The notes below the pieces were generated by a model, which had not been told where the DNA came from, made no database searches, and saw only the letters and a program-made list of their open reading frames with translations. Shown in pieces: positions 53,888 through 64,000 of a DNA stretch of 64,000 bases (within the stretch, counting starts at the first letter, position 1; the number at the start of each line of letters is the position of its first letter). The translations under genes were made by a program, and so were the position numbers. This DNA comes from Glaciimonas sp. PAMC28666 (GTDB taxonomy: Bacteria; Pseudomonadota; Gammaproteobacteria; Burkholderiales; Burkholderiaceae_D): the NCBI RefSeq assembly GCF_016917355.1, contig NZ_CP070304.1:248001-312000 (forward strand), given 5' to 3'.

Positions 53888-54223
53888 GGAATCTAGTAGT
53901 TCAGGCACAGATTTATTGCACGTTTGCTCCGGTCGTTAGTACATCACCTCCCGGGAAATGTGCCACGTCAGACCAACAAGAACGCCAAAACTCTTTTGCA
54001 ATGCTTAGTTTGATAAAATGCTGCTTTTCGCCGAAGTATATCAAACAACCAGACTACGAGGCATTGCGGAAAAGCAAAATCGTCACTCTTGCAGTAAACT
54101 TGCTCACAATCATGCACGGCGCACATGCTATAAGCGCCATGCGGCGGTCGAGTGCTCCGTTTTTATTCGCTGGTTTTATTTTTCCGATCATTTCTTCGTA
54201 TTGTTCATCAAAAGGGATTTTTC

Positions 54224-54838
54224 ATGCAAAGCACTAAGCAAAGCAAGGTATTAAGCCCGACATCGACTTTTCGCCGCACTTTTTCTCGCGCACTGGCAAC
54301 ATCGGTTGCCGCAATTTCTCTATCTTTCGCCTTTTCCACTGCGCACGCTGCCGATATGCCTCATGTCCTGCTAAAAACTAACATGGGCGACATCGTCCTT
54401 GAGCTGAATGCTGATAAGGCCCCAAAAACGGTGAAGAACTTTCTAAGCTATGTTAACACCGGCCACTACAACGGCACCGTTTTTCATCGCGTAATTGATG
54501 GTTTCATGATTCAAGGCGGGGGTTTTGACAAGAAAATGAACGAGAAGCCTGCGCCAAACAAAGTTGAAAACGAAGGTAAGAACGGCCTGAAGAATACCGA
54601 ATACAGCGTCGCCATGGCACGCACCTCGGACCCACAATCGGCTTCAGCACAATTCTTTATTAACGTTAAAGATAATCAATTTCTGAATTATCCAGGTCAG
54701 GATGGTTACGGGTATGCGGTCTTCGGAAAAGTGATCCAGGGTATGGATGTCGTCGACAAGATCAAGAAAGTTAAAACTGGCGCGCAAGACGTGCCAGTGC
54801 AGCAAGTCGTCATCGAGTCTGCGACCATTACTAAATAA
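54224..54838 (+). CDS. ppiA: exported peptidyl-prolyl cis-trans isomerase (cyclophilin)
   Basis: A 204-residue cyclophilin with an N-terminal signal peptide ([19 protein letters not shown]), so it acts in the periplasm as a protein-folding helper. Catalytic-site parts are [24 protein letters not shown] and [17 protein letters not shown]. The ATG at 54224 has AAAGGGA upstream. It is followed by its cytoplasmic homologue ppiB 177 bp downstream, evidently by duplication. Confidence 0.92.
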   Translation: MQSTKQSKVLSPTSTFRRTFSRALATSVAAISLSFAFSTAHAADMPHVLLKTNMGDIVLELNADKAPKTVKNFLSYVNTGHYNGTVFHRVIDGFMIQGGGFDKKMNEKPAPNKVENEGKNGLKNTEYSVAMARTSDPQSASAQFFINVKDNQFLNYPGQDGYGYAVFGKVIQGMDVVDKIKKVKTGAQDVPVQQVVIESATITK

Positions 54839-55015
54839 CTGCATAACGGGCCGCTTACTGTCACACGGTGGCAACCTATGACACCATACGGCAACACGCG
54901 GCACCATTCTGCCCGGCAACGATTTCGCCAGAATGTGCGGTGTGCAATAAATACGTTTATCAAGTAACGGAATGTTCGTTTTTCATTTTCAATCTATCAC
55001 TTATAAGGCAAAATC

Positions 55016-55507
55016 ATGACAGTCATTCTGACCACAAACCACGGTAATATCACTATTGAATTAGAGACAGAAAAAGCGCCAAAGTCCGTCGAAAACTTTC
55101 TCGCCTATGTCAATTCGGGTCATTACAATGGCACCATTTTCCATCGCGTGATCGATGGCTTTATGGTTCAGGGCGGTGGCTTTGAGCCGGGCATGAAGCA
55201 AAAACCGACCAATGCAACAGTCGAAAATGAAGCCAAGAATGGCCTGAAAAATCTGCCATACACATTGGCAATGGCACGCACTTCAGATCCTCATTCTGCC
55301 TCGGCACAATTCTTCATCAACATCAAGAACAACAGTTTCCTTGATTACCCAGGCCAGGACGGTTGGGGCTATTGCGTATTTGGAACGGTGACTGAAGGCA
55401 TGGACGTTGTCGATAAAATCAAGGCGGTTAAAACAAGTCGTACCGGTATGTTCGCAGATGTGCCCGTGGAAGACGTCATCATCGAAAAAGCTGAAGTAGT
55501 CAAGTAA
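55016..55507 (+). CDS. ppiB: cytoplasmic peptidyl-prolyl cis-trans isomerase B
   Basis: A 163-residue cyclophilin without a signal peptide, about 70% alike to the mature part of the preceding gene by eye. Active-site segments are [33 protein letters not shown] and [20 protein letters not shown]. The AAGGCAAAATC before the ATG is a fair ribosome binding site. It catalyses proline isomerisation in cytoplasmic proteins. Confidence 0.94.
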   Translation: MTVILTTNHGNITIELETEKAPKSVENFLAYVNSGHYNGTIFHRVIDGFMVQGGGFEPGMKQKPTNATVENEAKNGLKNLPYTLAMARTSDPHSASAQFFINIKNNSFLDYPGQDGWGYCVFGTVTEGMDVVDKIKAVKTSRTGMFADVPVEDVIIEKAEVVK

Positions 55508-55699
55508 TCCACGGGACCTGTTGACGGGCTCTGATGAGTCTCAGGCCACTGATGTGAGCAACCCAGCTAGAAATAAACGGCCCGGAAACCGAAAAGATTT
55601 TTACGGCTATGCGGAATTTCAGCCCGATTTATTTGTAGCTGCCATCAGCCCAGACAATCGTTGACAGGTCTACTCAAGCATGACAACTATCCAGCCCCT

Positions 55700-56494
55700 A
55701 TGCCAAAAATTAGCTTATCCACGCCAGTACAAGCCTCTGCGGTAGCGTTATTCATTTCTGACCTGCATTTACAGGAAGCGCATCCACACACCACGCAAGC
55801 GTTCTACAATTTTTTGGACACGCATGCGAGACACGCAAAGCAACTTTATTTGTTGGGAGACTTATTTGAATATTGGGCTGGTGACGACGATCTGATATCA
55901 CCTTATAACCAACAAGTGGCCGACGCCTTACGTCGCCTCAGCGACGCTGGGATTGATCTTTTCTGGATTGCTGGAAATCGCGACTTCCTGGTAGGCCCAA
56001 CCTTCGCTCAGGCGGCTGGTCTCACGTTGTTATCGGATCCATTTGTTGCCACCATCGCTGGCCACCGCGTGACGCTGGCGCATGGTGATGCGCAGTGCAC
56101 CGATGACGTCGGTTATATGGCTTTTAGAGCGCAAGTGCGCGATCCGCATTGGCAACAACAGTTTTTGGCTTTACCTCTGGCGCAACGCAAGACCATCATC
56201 GCAGGTGTACGGGATGAAAGTCGCAAAGAACAACAAGCCAAGTCGATGGACATCATGGATGTAAATCCACAGGCCATTGCTACGCTGTTTGCTGAAACCG
56301 GCACAGATACGCTGATCCACGGACATACCCATCGCCCGGCGCTGCATGCCTACCCCGCGGCTCCAAAGCCGATGAAACGATACGTGCTATCGGATTGGGA
56401 CTTTGACGGGGAGCCACAACGCGGTGGATGGCTATCGATTGATACTGTCGGTGAGATTCGACGTTTCGGGCCTGATGGTATCGAGCTGAATTAA
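55700..56494 (+). CDS. lpxH: UDP-2,3-diacylglucosamine diphosphatase
   Basis: A 264-residue calcineurin-type metallophosphoesterase of lipid A synthesis. Metal-binding motifs in order are FISDLHLQE, LGDLFEYWAGDD, WIAGNRDFLVG, LAHGDAQCTDD and IHGHTHRPAL. It hydrolyses UDP-2,3-diacylglucosamine to lipid X at the inner face of the membrane. The start at 55700 gives the usual family length; the frame extends upstream to 55661. The lpxH position after ppiB is common in beta- and gammaproteobacteria. Confidence 0.94.
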   Translation: MPKISLSTPVQASAVALFISDLHLQEAHPHTTQAFYNFLDTHARHAKQLYLLGDLFEYWAGDDDLISPYNQQVADALRRLSDAGIDLFWIAGNRDFLVGPTFAQAAGLTLLSDPFVATIAGHRVTLAHGDAQCTDDVGYMAFRAQVRDPHWQQQFLALPLAQRKTIIAGVRDESRKEQQAKSMDIMDVNPQAIATLFAETGTDTLIHGHTHRPALHAYPAAPKPMKRYVLSDWDFDGEPQRGGWLSIDTVGEIRRFGPDGIELN

Positions 56495-56516
56495 CGTCGG
56501 GATTACCGGCGGAATA

Positions 56517-56576
56517 AATGTCGAAATTAATGTCGAAATTAATGCCGAAATTAATGGCGAAATTAATGCCGAAATT
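56517..56576. repeat. 12-bp tandem repeat, five units, after lpxH
   Basis: AATGTCGAAATT twice, then AATGCCGAAATT, AATGGCGAAATT and AATGCCGAAATT. It begins 22 bases after the lpxH stop. The multiple of three keeps an antisense frame open (INFG-like repeats), but no gene is supported there. The remaining gap to 56911 is AT-rich and without a gene. Confidence 0.88.
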
Positions 56577-56910
56577 AAAGTCAGTTGCTGCCGCAAACCT
56601 TGCCCGCACCAAAGCCCGGTGAATCTTCAGTTCCATGTGTCGCCGTGACAACATTCCAGCGCTCCAAATTCTCAACTTTCGCCGAATGCTTTGTAAATCA
56701 ACATATATCAGATAAAATTCATAAACAGATTGTAATTTTGCCAATTAAAGTTAATTTTTTGATAAAATACATCTGTAGCGATAACAGCAATAATTCCGCA
56801 ACCTTCATCATCCACCACCTGTAACTGAAAAAATCGTATTAAGCGGAAGTCGCACAAAAGTGTGAAGCACGTTTGAAACCTGTTTTTTTGATTAACTTGA
56901 GGGAGATATC

Positions 56911-57495
56911 ATGTATAGGCGAGATTTCGTACTGAAAACCGCAGGAGCTTTGGCAGCGACCGGCTTAATCCTTTCCGGCTGCACTACCACCTCGCCGTCA
57001 GCCGCTAGCGCAGACCCCGGCAAGCGTCGCCGGGAAATTGATACAAGTATTGATTCCACCCTGGCCCGTCTCACGACAGCCGCACCGCGTGCGAGAGAAT
57101 TGCTCTCGAAAGCAAATGGCGTTTTGGTGTTTCCGAATGTGATCGCGGCCGGCTTCGGAATTGGTGGTCAGTATGGAGAAGGTGCTTTACGCGCAGGCAA
57201 TCGAACCGACGGTTATTACAGTACCGCGTCCGCTTCCATCGGGTTGCAAATCGGTGCCCAGTCGAAGGCTCTTATATTCTTGTTCATGACTCAGGACTCG
57301 CTGAACAAATTCCGCAATAGTAACGGCTGGGCGGTCGGAGGCGACGCTTCAGTTGCTGTGCTGAAGATCGGTGCGAATGGAGATATTGATACAACCTCCA
57401 TTACTTCGTCCGTTCTCGCCTTTGTGTTGACCAATACCGGCTTGATGGCGAATCTGACACTAGAGGGCACGAAGGTATCGCGTCTCAGTATTTGA
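56911..57495 (+). CDS. SYLF (Ysc84)-domain lipoprotein
   Basis: A 194-residue lipoprotein. The signal ends in a lipobox (ILSGC, Cys about residue 24) with a twin-Arg-like start (YRRDF). The mature part is a SYLF/Ysc84 lipid-binding domain (ARELLSKANGVLVFPNVIAA, AGFGIGGQYGEGALR, GLQIGAQSKALIFLFMTQ). Proteins of this type are common in Burkholderiales outer membranes or periplasm. GGGAG precedes the ATG. Role unknown. Confidence 0.85.
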   Translation: MYRRDFVLKTAGALAATGLILSGCTTTSPSAASADPGKRRREIDTSIDSTLARLTTAAPRARELLSKANGVLVFPNVIAAGFGIGGQYGEGALRAGNRTDGYYSTASASIGLQIGAQSKALIFLFMTQDSLNKFRNSNGWAVGGDASVAVLKIGANGDIDTTSITSSVLAFVLTNTGLMANLTLEGTKVSRLSI

Positions 57496-57608
57496 TTTTA
57501 GCAACCGCGCTGTGAATAGGACTAAGGACCTCAAATCGCCGCCCCGGAAAATCGGGAATACCACTCACTCAAGTGATGGTTAAGGCGATTTCCTCTCCCC
57601 CAGATATT

Positions 57609-57641
57609 AAAAAAGCTCACAATCCATAAAGGATTGTGAGC
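57609..57641 (-). terminator. terminator of the cold-shock gene
   Basis: On the minus strand GCTCACAATCC / GGATTGTGAGC with a five-base loop and six T residues. Confidence 0.88.
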
Positions 57642-57700
57642 TTATATAATTTGGCCGCATCTACGCTTTTGTAAGCGCTAAAGTCGACGACATCATCGAA

Positions 57701-57904
57701 TTACGGGTTTTGAATATTCGCAGCTTGCTTGCCTTTAGGGCCTTGCATGATATCGAATTGGACTTTTTGACCTTCTTTTAGAGTCTTAAAGCCACCCATT
57801 TGAATTGCGGAGAAGTGCGCGAACAAGTCTTCACTGCCATCATCTGGAGTAATGAAGCCGAAGCCCTTAGAGTCATTGAACCACTTAACGATACCTGTTG
57901 TCAT
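57701..57904 (-). CDS. cold-shock protein (CspA family)
   Basis: A 67-residue single OB-fold protein. The RNA-binding motifs are present: RNP1 KGFGFI and RNP2 LFAHFS. CspA-family proteins melt RNA structure and are often induced by cold or growth transitions. The 588 bases upstream (57905-58492) hold no gene; the first part is probably a long 5' leader as in other csp genes, but no cold box was recognised. Confidence 0.94.
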   Translation of the reverse strand: MTTGIVKWFNDSKGFGFITPDDGSEDLFAHFSAIQMGGFKTLKEGQKVQFDIMQGPKGKQAANIQNP

Positions 57905-58492
57905 AATACGTCTCTCAAAAATTTCACACCATACGAGCCGAATAGCAAGATCTCCGTTTAACCACGTCGTTCTTACCAGCGGTGCTCACTTTGTATCAAA
58001 AAATCAATCGCAAATATCTTATGTTTAATATTTAAAAGCGATTTGATACGCCAGTAATTAAAAACAAGAATGCCAAAATCTGAATTCTGGCGTTACGCTC
58101 TGGTGAATCCCATATCGCAACTCATCCACGGATTGATGCTGTTAATGTGTTTTGCTATAAAAACAAAACCCATACATCATCATCCCTAAAATGAGAAAGT
58201 AGGACCATCGGGTATTAGCGGTTTTTTAGTAGGGGAATACCTGACCAGTGACGTCAGATAAAGGGATAGGAAGGGAGTAACTGGAATGCGTCTGTCACGA
58301 ATAGCGGCTGAATTACGCTACATGCTTAATAGATTATGTTCGTAACTTGCGCAGGCGCGGAACGATGGATAAAAAATAGGGAATAACGAATAGCGATTGT
58401 TTCGGCGCGGAAACCATGCTGCGACACGATGTTATCCAGTCATACGACCATCGCAATATTTTATCGCTATCACACATATACACTATCACTTT

Positions 58493-59188
58493 TTATTCGA
58501 ACTGTCGTTTGAATTCAGCAAACTGGACACTCAGTGACTCGACTTGGTCACGCAGGGCAACGACCTCCTCTTCAAGCGCTGCGATGCGATCCTGACGGTC
58601 GTTTCTGTGAACGTTATTTGACAATGCTTCGACATTAGCTTGCTGCTCCAGGACTTCCTCGCCAGCTAATAGTTGCGCGTAGCGAGACTCTTTAGTACCG
58701 GGCCCTTTCGCAAGGCGGCCCACCAGCGGCGGGTATTTGTCGATAAGAAATTGCAATGCGGTCTCGACGTCGTTGACCGAGGCGAATTCATGCTGCCGAC
58801 CACAGCGCATTCGTATCTCGCCAGCTGTCTGAGTTCCCCGTAACATCAAGGTTGCCAATACCGCCAACTTGTCCGGCTCAAGCGTCCACTTCAGACGCAA
58901 GCGGTGTTCGTATTTAGCCACGCGGGCGCCCGCCTGATTGACTTCAACAACCAACTTGCGCTGCATCAATCGTTGCAACACTTCCAGCACTGTTGATTCG
59001 GAAATCGAGATGACTGGGTCGCGACTCGATAGTTGGTTGCAGCCATTGACCAACGTATTGAGGGAAAGAGGATAGTTATCCGGCGTGAGCGCTTCTTTTT
59101 CAGCCAGGACGGCAAGGACGCGAATTTCAAAAGGGTCGAGGATAGCTTCGTCGCCACTGGATGGGGTGCTTGCTTCTGTAGTTATCAT
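58493..59188 (-). CDS. YceH-family (DUF480) protein
   Basis: A 231-residue DUF480 protein. The N-terminus carries the family pattern IRVLAVLAEKEALTPDNYPL and SLNTLVNGCNQLSSRDPVIS, with two winged-helix-like domains. The C-terminus is a coiled coil (IAALEEEVVALRDQVESLSV). Function is not established; DNA binding is plausible from the fold. It stands between cysE and the cold-shock gene on the same strand. Confidence 0.88.
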   Translation of the reverse strand: MITTEASTPSSGDEAILDPFEIRVLAVLAEKEALTPDNYPLSLNTLVNGCNQLSSRDPVISISESTVLEVLQRLMQRKLVVEVNQAGARVAKYEHRLRLKWTLEPDKLAVLATLMLRGTQTAGEIRMRCGRQHEFASVNDVETALQFLIDKYPPLVGRLAKGPGTKESRYAQLLAGEEVLEQQANVEALSNNVHRNDRQDRIAALEEEVVALRDQVESLSVQFAEFKRQFE

Positions 59189-59285
59189 CTAATCTTTCGT
59201 AAAGTACGTTTGTCCGAATCAACGCAATAACGCAACAAGCCACCAATCTAATCCAGACAATTATTCTCGGTTCACAGCCGTTCGA

Positions 59286-60035
59286 TTACTCTACCAACCG
59301 ATTGAGCTGATCCGGATCGAATTTATCCAAGAGTGGCAGCCCATCGCAGGCGATACCAGCAGATTTTAGCAAGGCCACAATGCAGGCAATCTGATGCTCC
59401 TGGGCTGCCGCATTATCGATCAATCCATGCAATGCCTTTGATAATGGGTCATCACCGTTCGGCGTTACACCGTATGCCGCAAACATGCGCGCAGCGGCCT
59501 CCTCCTTGGCGTTATTGATTTCCTTCTGAACAATGCGGGCAGGATTACCAACCGCCGTTGCGCCAGCTGGTACCGCCTTCACCACCACCGCATTCGACCC
59601 AACCTTGGCTCCCTCTCCAACTGTAAAGCTACCCAGTATTTTGGCACCGGCACCGACGATTACTCCGCGCGCCAAAGTAGGATGACGTTTGATGCCTTTA
59701 CCGAGCGATGTTCCACCTAATGTCACGCCTTGGTAAATAGTGCAATCATCGCCAACATCAGCGGTCTCACCGATAACCACACCAAAGCCGTGATCGATAA
59801 AAACACGTCGGCCGATGGTGGCTGCCGGATGAATTTCGATCCCGGTAAGGATACGGGCGATAAGAGAGATGAAGCGTCCCACCAATTTAAATTCATTTTG
59901 CCAACAGAACGCGGCCCAACGATGCATAACGATCGCATGAAATCCAGGATAGCACCACACCACCTCTAGGGCAGTGCGGGCGGCGGGGTCTCGAGCCATG
60001 ATATTGGCGATGTCTTCACGAAGGCGACTGAACAT
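59286..60035 (-). CDS. cysE: serine O-acetyltransferase
   Basis: A 249-residue CysE, which makes O-acetylserine, the carbon acceptor for cysteine synthesis. An N-terminal helical domain ([20 protein letters not shown]) is followed by a left-handed beta-helix of hexapeptides ([40 protein letters not shown]). The C-terminal tail is longer than in the minimal enzyme ([20 protein letters not shown] onward). Confidence 0.92.
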   Translation of the reverse strand: MFSRLREDIANIMARDPAARTALEVVWCYPGFHAIVMHRWAAFCWQNEFKLVGRFISLIARILTGIEIHPAATIGRRVFIDHGFGVVIGETADVGDDCTIYQGVTLGGTSLGKGIKRHPTLARGVIVGAGAKILGSFTVGEGAKVGSNAVVVKAVPAGATAVGNPARIVQKEINNAKEEAAARMFAAYGVTPNGDDPLSKALHGLIDNAAAQEHQIACIVALLKSAGIACDGLPLLDKFDPDQLNRLVE

Positions 60036-60218
60036 AGAAACTAGATTAATAAACCGGGTGAAAGAGAAATATTGCTGAGCAATAACGAGGCATTATCTTA
60101 TGCTAAAACGGTGCATCCGTCTTTTGAAGTGCCAGAATAGCGTCTAATTGCAAGGCGTTCCCGTGAACGCGCGCATTATATTAACTAACATTTTACAGTC
60201 ATCGAAATTCACTCACGC

Positions 60219-60229
60219 GGGGGGGGGGG
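60219..60229. repeat. run of eleven G residues
   Basis: A homopolymer in the 382-bp gap between cysE and rlmB, which contains no gene I can support. Such runs are prone to slippage or to sequencing error. Confidence 0.8.
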
Positions 60230-60417
60230 CGACGCTGCGCTGATTAGGAGGGGTGGAGATGGCAATGGCAATTGCGTGCCCGCCGAAGCCAGAGTCTGTG
60301 GAAATTGCGCGGCTATTGCTTCAAAATAAAGCAATAACCTCGCAGTTGGTGGGCCTGGCGAATCTACCTCACCTCAACCCCACCTGTCGACTTTAACCAA
60401 GCCGACAAGTGGCGAAG

Positions 60418-61161
60418 CTAAACGCCTTTGGCAAGACGTTGACGACGCGCTTCGTACAGACAGACGCCCGAGGCAACCGAAACGTTCAGACTTTCAACAG
60501 AACCAAACATCGGGACATGGACCAGAACGTCACAAGTCTCCCGCGTCAGGCGGCGCATACCTTCGCCCTCGGAACCCATGATCAATGCTGCCGGGCCGGA
60601 GAAATCGGCTTCATATAAACTTTTTTCACCGTCTTCAGTGGTACCGATCAACAAAATATTGCGTTCTTTGAGCTCGCGCAAGGTCCGTGCAAGATTGGTG
60701 ACGGTAATGTAAGGGATCGTTTCGGCAGCACCGCTGGCGACCTTGGCAGCAGTGGCATTCAAGCCGACAGCACGGTCTTTCGGCGCAATCACAGCGTGCG
60801 CGCCCACGCCATCGGCCACCCGTAAGCAGGCACCCAGATTATGCGGATCGGTAATACCGTCCAAAATCAGTAACAGTGGCGGGCCGTCGATGGCATCCAG
60901 CAGTTCATCCAGATTGCGTGCCAGCGATAATTCACCGGCTTTGGCAACGACGCCTTGATGGCGGCGCGTGCCAACCATGTTGGACAAACGCTGATCATCC
61001 ACCGGAAGTACGCGCACGTTGGCGGCTTTGGCTGTGCCGATCAGGTCTTTCATACGACCGTCTACGCGACTGGCATCGACATAAATTTCTTCGACCGAAG
61101 AGGCTTCGTGACGTAGGCGTGAGGTGACGGCGTGAAAGCCAAAAATCATTTTACTTTTCAT
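60418..61161 (-). CDS. rlmB: 23S rRNA (guanosine-2'-O-)-methyltransferase RlmB
   Basis: A 247-residue SpoU-family methyltransferase modifying G2251 of 23S rRNA. An N-terminal substrate-binding domain ([11 protein letters not shown]) precedes the trefoil-knot catalytic domain: [33 protein letters not shown] and [20 protein letters not shown]. It starts three bases after the rnr stop, the usual rnr-rlmB pairing. An alternative start lies at 61149. Confidence 0.95.
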   Translation of the reverse strand: MKSKMIFGFHAVTSRLRHEASSVEEIYVDASRVDGRMKDLIGTAKAANVRVLPVDDQRLSNMVGTRRHQGVVAKAGELSLARNLDELLDAIDGPPLLLILDGITDPHNLGACLRVADGVGAHAVIAPKDRAVGLNATAAKVASGAAETIPYITVTNLARTLRELKERNILLIGTTEDGEKSLYEADFSGPAALIMGSEGEGMRRLTRETCDVLVHVPMFGSVESLNVSVASGVCLYEARRQRLAKGV

Positions 61162-61164
61162 GTT

Positions 61165-63651
61165 CTATCTTTTTTTCTTGCTTGGTTTGGCGAAAATTTT
61201 TGGTTCGCGCGTTTTTTCCACACCCATGGTAACTTTGGCTTTTTTGCTCTTGGTCACCTTGGTTTTGGCTGCACTTACATTAACTTTGCCGGTTTTGTTT
61301 GCTTTAGTAGCGGGTATTCGATTTGCCGGTGTTGTATCGACTTTGGACTTTGCCTTCCGGCTACGCGATTTTTCATGCTCGTTATCAGCACGTCGCGCTT
61401 CGTTTTTCAGAACAGTTTTGATGCCCGGCTCAGTGACCAGACGCAAGTCAATCTTGCGCGCGTCCAGATCCACGCGACTGACCTGAACCGTCACACGGTC
61501 GGTCAACTGATAACGCATTCCGGTGCGTTCCCCGCGCAGTTCATGGCGCGCTTCGTCGTATTGAAAGTAATCTGCACCCAACTCGGTGACGTGGACCAGG
61601 CCTTCGATATACAACGCGTCCAGCTGAACAAAAATGCCGAACGTTGCGACGCTAGAGATGGTTCCTGTGAACTCTTCGCCGAGTTTATCGCGGATGAAAT
61701 AACATTTCAGCCACGCCTCGACATCGCGTGAAGCTTCGTCCGCGCGCCTTTCGTTCGCGGAGCAATGCACACCCAGCGCTTCCCAGATTGCGAGACTACC
61801 TTCGTTTTTCTTTTTACCGGCAGCTTTGTCTTCTGCTTGCTTGCGGCGCCCAGCCGGTGACAGCATGGTGTTCAGCGAGCCGGTATCAAGCCCTTTCGGC
61901 TCATAGCGTTTGCCAAGCAAAACCGCCTTAATGGCGCGATGTGTCAACAGATCGGGATACCGGCGAATCGGACTGGTGAAATGCGCGTAGTGATCGTACG
62001 AGAGGCCAAAATGACCAATATTTTCTGGGCTATACACTGCTTGTTGCATTGAACGCAACAGCATAGTTTGCAGCAGCAACGCGTCTGGGCGTGCCTTGAT
62101 CGTCGGCATCAGAGCAGCGTAATCTGAAGCTGACGGCGTATCACCACCGGCCAGGGTCAGGCCAACCTGCTTCAAAAATGTCCGCAAGACTGCTAGCTTT
62201 TCTTTAGTCGGGCTGGCATGAATACGATACAGGCCGGGGTGCTTATGACGCTCGAGCAAATCGGCAGCGCAAACGTTAGCGGCCAACATGCATTCTTCGA
62301 TCAGTCGATGCGCATCGTTACGGGTACGAGGCAGGATTTTTTCAATTTTACCAGCCGCATTGCAGACGATGTAAGTCTCAGTGGTCTCGAAATCGATAGC
62401 GCCACGGGCCTGACGCGCTTGTAGCAAAGCATGAAACACTTCGTACAAATGCAGCAGATGCGGGACCAGTCCGGGACGCTTGGCCGCTTCAGGACCTTTG
62501 GTGTTGCCCAGTATTGCGGCCACCTCGGTGTAGGTCAGACGCGCTGCAGAGTGAATCACCGCGGGATAAAACTGGTATGCCTTGATTTCGCCTTTGGCGG
62601 TGATTACGGCATCGCATACTAACGTCAGACGATCAACATCTGGATTGAGCGAACATAGCCCGTTTGACAGTTTTTCCGGCAACATTGGAATGACCCGCCG
62701 TGGGAAATACACGGAGGTGCTGCGCTCCAACGCATCAACATCCAGCGCGTCGTTCGGCTTAACGTAATGACTGACATCGGCAATCGCGACAATTAAACGA
62801 TATCCAACGGTGCGACCGATCTTCACCGGCTCACAATACACCGCATCATCAAAATCGCGTGCGTCTTCGCCATCGATTGTGACCATCGGGACGTCACGCA
62901 AATCGACACGTTCTGCCAGATCGCCATCAACGACTACGCTAGGCAGCTTTGACGCGGCCTTTTGCGCGGCAGCAGAAAACTCATGCGGGACACCGAACTT
63001 ACGCACGGCAATTTCGATTTCCATTCCAGGATCATCGATATCGCCTAACACTTCGGAAATTTTGCCTACTGGCTGTGTAAACCGCGATGGTTGCACCGTC
63101 AGTTCAACACTGACAACCTGCCCGGCTTTCGCTTTGCCGGGCGAACCGGCCAGAATAATATCCTGGCTGATGCGCTTGTCTTCGGGTGCAATCACCCACG
63201 CGCCGTTTTCATTCAGCAAACGACCGATCACATGGGTGTTGGCACGCGTAATGACTTCTACAATCGTGCCTTCGGGACGACCGCGACGGTCAGTTCCGAT
63301 GATGCGCGCTTGTACGCGATCGCCATTCAGCACTTTCTGCATCTCTTTTTCAGGCAGAAAGACATCACCGCCACCGTCATCAGGAATCAGAAAACCATAT
63401 CCGTCGCGATGACTACTGACACGACCGACAATAAAGTCGGGTGAATTGGTGAGCTTGTAGATTCCCGCGCGGTCCGGCTTGATTTGACCATCTCGGTCCA
63501 TCGCATTGAGCCGTCGCGTCAACCCCTCCATTTCGTCGGGTTTAACGCCGAGCGCCGCAGCAAGTGCGTCGATATTTTGCGGTTCGGAAGAAGTCCGCAG
63601 AAGGCCGAGAATTTCCTCTCGGCTAGGGATGGTGTAGGAGAATTGGCTCAA
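61165..63651 (-). CDS. rnr: ribonuclease R
   Basis: An 828-residue 3'-5' exoribonuclease. An N-terminal helix-turn-helix is followed by cold-shock domains (GRVSSHRDGYGFLIPDDGGG), the RNB catalytic domain with metal-binding Asp residues (IDGEDARDFDDAVY) and an S1 domain (FTGTISSVATFGIFVQLDAL). The C-terminus is a Lys-rich tail of about 75 residues with repeated Lys-Ala-Lys/Thr-Lys-Ala units. It degrades structured RNA and takes part in rRNA and tmRNA quality control. Confidence 0.96.
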   Translation of the reverse strand: MSQFSYTIPSREEILGLLRTSSEPQNIDALAAALGVKPDEMEGLTRRLNAMDRDGQIKPDRAGIYKLTNSPDFIVGRVSSHRDGYGFLIPDDGGGDVFLPEKEMQKVLNGDRVQARIIGTDRRGRPEGTIVEVITRANTHVIGRLLNENGAWVIAPEDKRISQDIILAGSPGKAKAGQVVSVELTVQPSRFTQPVGKISEVLGDIDDPGMEIEIAVRKFGVPHEFSAAAQKAASKLPSVVVDGDLAERVDLRDVPMVTIDGEDARDFDDAVYCEPVKIGRTVGYRLIVAIADVSHYVKPNDALDVDALERSTSVYFPRRVIPMLPEKLSNGLCSLNPDVDRLTLVCDAVITAKGEIKAYQFYPAVIHSAARLTYTEVAAILGNTKGPEAAKRPGLVPHLLHLYEVFHALLQARQARGAIDFETTETYIVCNAAGKIEKILPRTRNDAHRLIEECMLAANVCAADLLERHKHPGLYRIHASPTKEKLAVLRTFLKQVGLTLAGGDTPSASDYAALMPTIKARPDALLLQTMLLRSMQQAVYSPENIGHFGLSYDHYAHFTSPIRRYPDLLTHRAIKAVLLGKRYEPKGLDTGSLNTMLSPAGRRKQAEDKAAGKKKNEGSLAIWEALGVHCSANERRADEASRDVEAWLKCYFIRDKLGEEFTGTISSVATFGIFVQLDALYIEGLVHVTELGADYFQYDEARHELRGERTGMRYQLTDRVTVQVSRVDLDARKIDLRLVTEPGIKTVLKNEARRADNEHEKSRSRKAKSKVDTTPANRIPATKANKTGKVNVSAAKTKVTKSKKAKVTMGVEKTREPKIFAKPSKKKR

Positions 63652-63804
63652 GAGGCGTGGGGGTAGTTGTTATAGATAAGATCGGGAAATTGGTTAAGGC
63701 GGTGCATAAAGACTTGTAATCACGGCTAGTGTAACGGAGGAAAGGGGCATTCACCTAGTCAGCAACTTTTTATCGCCATAAATCACGCTACAAGGCTTCG
63801 AACA

Positions 63805-63832
63805 TTGACTTATTCTCAATTTCATCTATAAT
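63805..63832 (+). promoter_or_regulatory. promoter of tRNA-Leu(CAG)
   Basis: TTGACT, 16 bases, then TATAAT, 67 bases before the tRNA. Close to consensus. Confidence 0.8.
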
Positions 63833-63899
63833 CTTGGTCTTCGCAGGGTTCAGTCTAGGCTAAATCTTCGAAATCAGCTTGAGTAGTTCAGACTTTCAA

Positions 63900-63984
63900 G
63901 CCCACGTGGCGGAATTGGTAGACGCGCATGGTTCAGGTCCATGTGCCTTCGGGTGTGGGGGTTCGAGTCCCTCCGTGGGCACCA
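63900..63984 (+). tRNA. tRNA-Leu(CAG)
   Basis: Begins GCCCACGTGGCGGAATTGG and ends CGTGGGC-A-CCA. Anticodon stem CATGG/CCATG with loop TTCAGGT (anticodon CAG), a long variable arm (TGCCTTCGGGTGTG) and T arm GGGGG/CCCTC region. The 3' CCA is encoded. Confidence 0.95.
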
Positions 63985-64000
63985 GATAACTGGTGCAATA

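Noticed and set aside
53830-54237. 135-codon open frame between cysS and ppiA
   Set aside because: It overlaps the start of cysS antisense and the ppiA start, with a low-complexity, non-protein-like composition.
61132-61731. 199-codon plus-strand open frame antisense to rnr
   Set aside because: It is a shadow of the RNase R C-terminal Lys-rich tail and S1 domain.

Overview
The window looks like a betaproteobacterial chromosome, most likely Burkholderiales and probably Oxalobacteraceae (Collimonas, Glaciimonas or Herminiimonas-like). This is inferred from the housekeeping block on the right (lysC, tilS, accA, cysS, ppiA/ppiB, lpxH, cysE, rlmB, rnr), from the IclR/LysR-rich catabolic genes and from protein resemblance. 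No taxonomic search was possible.

Left end (1-7.1 kb): a LysR regulator divergent from a short-chain dehydrogenase; a small-protein unit with a structured leader and a 28-codon upstream ORF; then a minus-strand operon of a DUF3311-like peptide, an Na+/solute symporter, an amidohydrolase and a COG0523 (CobW-like) metallochaperone GTPase.

Centre (7.1-40.5 kb): a C2-sulfonate degradation supercluster. Isethionate enters through an IseU-like carrier and is oxidised by the flavoprotein IseJ. Sulfoacetate enters through SauU, is activated by SauT and reduced by SauS. Taurine enters through TauABC and/or an APC permease and is deaminated by TauXY. All three routes meet at sulfoacetaldehyde, which Xsc (ThDP-dependent) desulfonates to sulfite and acetyl phosphate; Pta then makes acetyl-CoA. 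A SorA-type sulfite dehydrogenase with a dihaem cytochrome c oxidises the sulfite, and a YeiH-type carrier may export sulfite or sulfate. Three IclR and two LysR regulators are interspersed. Less expected members are a cobS-cobT pair without cobN in an operon with an IclR regulator and a DadA-like oxidase, and a stand-alone thiG behind the sulfite dehydrogenase genes. The promoters of tauXY and xsc, 7 kb apart and on opposite strands, share a gapless block of about 95 bp.

Accessory segment (40.5-47.1 kb): a decayed second copy of the small-protein unit, a RelE-type toxin pseudogene with an intact antitoxin, a NERD-nuclease/UvrD-like helicase, and an in-frame chimera of a truncated integrase and a HigA-like antitoxin. 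The helicase and chimera are bracketed by imperfect direct repeats. Next to it is a tRNA-Leu(UAA) gene interrupted by a 226-nt group I intron with an Azoarcus-like core, then a candidate small RNA and a GNAT acetyltransferase.

Right end (47.4-64 kb): tRNA-Ser(GCU), the housekeeping genes listed above plus a SYLF lipoprotein, a cold-shock protein and a YceH-family protein, ending with tRNA-Leu(CAG).
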